Source of the DNA: Hyphococcus aureus
GTDB lineage: Bacteria; Pseudomonadota; Alphaproteobacteria; Caulobacterales; Parvularculaceae
Length of the DNA: 64,000 bases
Assembly (NCBI RefSeq): GCF_042643165.1
Contig: NZ_JBHRSH010000002.1
Coordinates: forward strand, 868,001 to 932,000
Direction of reading: 5' to 3'
Position 1 is the first letter of the stretch; every line of letters begins with the position of its first letter. The notes below the pieces were generated by a model. The model was given only the letters and a program-made list of their open reading frames with translations. It had not been told where the DNA came from and made no database searches. This document shows, piece after piece, positions 61,326 to 64,000 of this stretch. The position numbers and the translations under genes are program-made.

Positions 61326-63353
61326 TTACGGGGCGGCCGGATAGGTGGTCAGGACATCGCCCAGCGCAGCCTTGAGCTCGCCTAGCCAGGGCTCGTAGTT
61401 CACCCACTGATCGACCCCGCTTTTATAGATAGGCTGGCGGACCTGCTCAGAACTTGCCGTCCGAACCGCCCGCTCCGTTTCATGGAAGCTCAGGCAAGCC
61501 TCCTCAAACGGCAGGCCGCAATAATCAAGCAATTTACGGATTTGGGTCTCCGGATCGGCGACCATCTCCTCATAGATCACGCGATGCACGACGCCTGGCG
61601 CAGTCTCATCAAAATGTTTCATCGACAAAACATAGTCGCGATAATACCGCCCGATGCGCTCAAGCCCGTAAGAAAAGCCCTGCCCTTTCGCAAAATGCTG
61701 TTTGAAGCCTGAAAAACAACAGGCCATCGGATGACGCCGGGCGTCGATGATCTTGGCGTTGGGCAGGATCAGGTGAATAAGCCCCACATGCATAAAATTG
61801 TTGGGCATCTTGTCGATGAAAAAAGGTTTGCCGGTTTTTCGCTGGATACGTGTGCGCTCCAGATACTCTTCGCCAAGCGCTTTCAATTGAACGTCGGAGA
61901 GTTCTGATAATATTTCCGGATAGCGTGACTCTTCACTCCGCTTCGCCTTGCCCCCCAGGCGTTTCGCAATGGCGATGATGTCGGGCAGCTCCATGGTGCC
62001 TTCCACCTGACTGTGGCTGGAAAGGATCTGCTCAAGCAGAGTCGATCCTGCGCGCGGCATGCCAACGATAAAAATCGGATCGGGTTTTTTACAACCCTTG
62101 CCTGCTTTTGCAGCGAACAGCGCGGGCGTCAGCACTTTTTTCAACCGATCAAGACGTACGGCCATCTCGTCTTCATCATAGACGATCTGTTTCTGGCGGA
62201 TAGCGTTGCCCTGCTCATAGTGACGGAAAGAGGCTTCATATTCTTTCGCATCTTCCAGAGCTTTACCGAGAGCGAAATGAAGATGCAGACGGTCATCGTC
62301 TTCAATATCAGTTCGCTGAAGCTGCGTTTCCATGGCCGTGATATCGTGCGGCTCAAAGCGGAAAGTTTTGAGATTTGCAAGGCTCCAATAGGCTTCACCA
62401 AGGCTCGGTTGCAAATCGATGCTCCGCTTGTATGCATCGATAGAATCCGGTGTGCGGCCTACTGTCTTGAGTGCATGGCCATAGCTCATCCAAGCTTTTG
62501 GCTGTTTCGGATATTCCTTCAACAAAGAGCCATAACTCTCGATCGCCTTTTCATATTCCCCAACACGCACCAGCGCCGATGAATATAATGTGCGATAATT
62601 CGGATTCTTCGGATCGTTCCTGAGGAGAGTCTCCGCTTCGCTATAGGCCTCCTCCGACTTGCCAAGACGCAGTTCGATAATCGCCAAATTATGCCGCGCA
62701 GCCGTAAAACTCGGCGCCAGTTCAATACAGCGCTGCAACAGATGTTCCGCATCCTGATAGCGCCCGATACGCGCGGCGAGTTCGGCCAGCATGCGGATTG
62801 CGGCGACATCGGTCGGGTGCTGTTTGAGATACGCTTTAAGCAACCGTTCCGCGACGGGAATGTCATTGCGCGCGAGCGCGTCGGCGGCCTCCAACAAGCG
62901 CGGATCTTTTGACGCCGTCTTGATGTGGCGCATATAGGCGCTGTCAGCGCCGCCCTCATCTCCCGCCAGCGTCAATTGATCGCCGAGCGCGCGCCAGGCG
63001 GTGGCGAGATTGGGATCAAGACTGAGCGCGCGTTCAAGCGAGCGAATGGCGCCCTTGCCCTCGCCCAGAGCGCCTAGCGCCAACCCCATTTCATAATGGG
63101 CGCCAGCCCAGCCGGCGTCTTCAGCGATCATTTGCTGAAGATAATCCAGCGCGCCTTTCGCATCGCCCTGCCGCCGCATCGCCGCAGCCAGCAGCACACG
63201 CGCATCGCGTTGACCCGGTATGGAGGCGATAATCGCCTTCGCCTGTTCGGCGGCGTGTTTGGGCGATTTCTCCAGAAGCGCCGCGCCGTGAGCAAGCGCG
63301 TCGGCGAGATTGCCGGTGGTCTTTTGTTCCTGTGGGGCGTCAGTTGTGCTCAT
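61326..63353 (-). CDS. TPR-sulfotransferase family protein
   Basis: A 675-residue protein with an N-terminal array of tetratricopeptide repeats (about 15-390, for example AHYEMGLALGALGEGKGAIR and ARHNLAIIELRLGKSEEAY) and a C-terminal sulfotransferase domain. The PAPS 5'-phosphosulfate loop is GMPRAGSTLLEQILSSH; FFIDKMPNNF and the 3'-phosphate region IIDARRHPMACCFSGFKQ follow. Such two-part proteins are common in marine Alphaproteobacteria; acceptors are unknown. No signal peptide. It precedes a TonB receptor gene in the same direction, 230 bases apart. Confidence 0.9.
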   Translation of the reverse strand: MSTTDAPQEQKTTGNLADALAHGAALLEKSPKHAAEQAKAIIASIPGQRDARVLLAAAMRRQGDAKGALDYLQQMIAEDAGWAGAHYEMGLALGALGEGKGAIRSLERALSLDPNLATAWRALGDQLTLAGDEGGADSAYMRHIKTASKDPRLLEAADALARNDIPVAERLLKAYLKQHPTDVAAIRMLAELAARIGRYQDAEHLLQRCIELAPSFTAARHNLAIIELRLGKSEEAYSEAETLLRNDPKNPNYRTLYSSALVRVGEYEKAIESYGSLLKEYPKQPKAWMSYGHALKTVGRTPDSIDAYKRSIDLQPSLGEAYWSLANLKTFRFEPHDITAMETQLQRTDIEDDDRLHLHFALGKALEDAKEYEASFRHYEQGNAIRQKQIVYDEDEMAVRLDRLKKVLTPALFAAKAGKGCKKPDPIFIVGMPRAGSTLLEQILSSHSQVEGTMELPDIIAIAKRLGGKAKRSEESRYPEILSELSDVQLKALGEEYLERTRIQRKTGKPFFIDKMPNNFMHVGLIHLILPNAKIIDARRHPMACCFSGFKQHFAKGQGFSYGLERIGRYYRDYVLSMKHFDETAPGVVHRVIYEEMVADPETQIRKLLDYCGLPFEEACLSFHETERAVRTASSEQVRQPIYKSGVDQWVNYEPWLGELKAALGDVLTTYPAAP

Positions 63354-63434
63354 GGGGCTTTCCGTTTCCGCGAAAGCTTAGAGGGTGCGCGGAAACGCTG
63401 CAACTCCGGGGCTTGGTTAACTTGAACCTGCCAG

Positions 63435-64000
63435 TCAGGCCGCGAGCGGATTGCGCGCGTCCTTGAGGATCTCCCGCGCAGCATTGCGGCCCGGAAGCCC
63501 CGTTACGCCGCCGCCGGGATGAGCCCCCGCGCCGCAATGATAAAGCCTTTTCAACGCGCCGCGATAATCGCCATGCCCCAGCGCCGGGCGCGCCGCCCAC
63601 ATCTGATCGAGTGTCATGGCGCCATGCATGATATCGCCGCCGATAAGGCCGAACTTGTCTTCAAGGTCCTGCGGCGTCAGCACCATTCGTCCGAGAACGG
63701 AGCTTTTGAAATTCGGCGCATATTCATTCACCGTCTCGATGGCGAGATCGGCCACCTGCTCACGATAATCCGCCCATGACTTGCCGTCGGGGAGTTCAGG
63801 CGCGAATTGCTGACAGAACAGGCTCGCCACATGCTGGCCCGGAGGCGCGAGGCTGTCGTCTACAGTCGACGGGATCAGCATTTCGACAATCGGTTTTCTC
63901 GACCAGCCATATTGCTTGGCGTCGGTGAAAGCGCGGTCCATGTAATCAAGTGTTGGCGCGATGATGATGCCCGATTGGTGGTGCTCACCCGCCTCAGGCA
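63435..64000 (-). CDS. Phytoene dehydrogenase-like oxidoreductase, 3' portion
   Basis: The C-terminal 188 residues of a second COG1233-type flavoprotein; the frame is open through the window edge (GEHHQSGIIIAPTLDYMDRAF leads into the visible part). The FAD-binding end HPGGGVTGLPGRNAAREIL is present. Over the shared region it is identical to the 36.8 kb copy at well over half the positions by eye (for example IPSTVDDSLAPPGQHVAS against IPSTIDDSLAPEGQHVAS), so the two are paralogues. The start lies beyond the window. It is 81 bases upstream of the sulfotransferase start, on the same strand but downstream of nothing visible. Confidence 0.88.
   Translation of the reverse strand, partial: PEAGEHHQSGIIIAPTLDYMDRAFTDAKQYGWSRKPIVEMLIPSTVDDSLAPPGQHVASLFCQQFAPELPDGKSWADYREQVADLAIETVNEYAPNFKSSVLGRMVLTPQDLEDKFGLIGGDIMHGAMTLDQMWAARPALGHGDYRGALKRLYHCGAGAHPGGGVTGLPGRNAAREILKDARNPLAA

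Noticed and set aside
1..64000. tRNA, rRNA, CRISPR arrays, insertion sequences, prophage
   Set aside because: I looked in the gaps between genes and for transposase- or phage-like proteins and saw none. Small RNAs cannot be excluded by reading alone.

Overview
The window is GC-rich bacterial chromosome, almost fully coding, and reads as an alphaproteobacterium. The main evidence is the block rpoZ - rel - pyrE - pdxJ - acpS - lepB - rnc - era - recO (1747-10202, minus strand), an order I know from Alphaproteobacteria. A single bifunctional Rel, a DUF1285/CoA-pyrophosphatase/CCA-enzyme trio, a TonB receptor, heptosyltransferase-like and other surface glycosyltransferases, and a flagellar P-ring gene agree with this. 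The gene content would suit a marine heterotroph of the Parvularculales/Hyphomonadales type, but that placement is a guess.

Layout. 1-1750: 3' part of flgI, then a MarR regulator divergent from a methyltransferase. 1747-10832: the housekeeping operon, with many 4-base start/stop overlaps, plus folK. A visibly AT-rich gene of unknown function lies between era and recO. 10900-12765: NYN-domain nuclease, family-5 uracil-DNA glycosylase and a small membrane protein. 12774-18929 (minus): acyl-CoA synthetase, CCA enzyme, Nudix hydrolase, DUF1285 protein, SppA. 19265-26909 (plus): a MoxR - DUF58 - BatA/DUF4159 - VWA-like operon, followed by a helical protein whose layout resembles flagellin. 26918-27952: queD/queE. 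28081-30908: S41 protease lipoprotein, small lipoprotein, minimal ion channel, small membrane protein. 31077-31616: infC, apparently starting at ATA. 31758-36716: glycosyltransferases, a GH13 glucosidase and a UDP-glucuronate-epimerase-like enzyme.

36816-58568 is mostly catabolic. It holds a phytoene-dehydrogenase-like oxidoreductase, an M16 protease and a Rieske oxygenase. Next comes a LysR-centred divergent cluster: BKACE, GNAT, TolB/CehA-like protein and NhaC on the minus strand; LysR, class III aminotransferase, histone-deacetylase-like amidohydrolase and an S9 peptidase on the plus strand. After that is a peptide-use group (P1 peptidase, amidohydrolase, M20 peptidase, APC permease). The S9 peptidase gene is interrupted by one in-frame TAG. 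58699-64000 holds a TonB receptor, a TPR-sulfotransferase and the 3' part of a second phytoene-dehydrogenase-like gene closely related to the one at 36.8 kb.

I see no rRNA, tRNA, CRISPR array, insertion sequence or prophage. Seven of eight convergent gene pairs have stops that overlap or lie within 8 bases. No single system here is clearly new. The best leads are the AT-rich gene in the era-recO interval, the flagellin-like protein, the LysR-centred cluster and the amber-interrupted peptidase.
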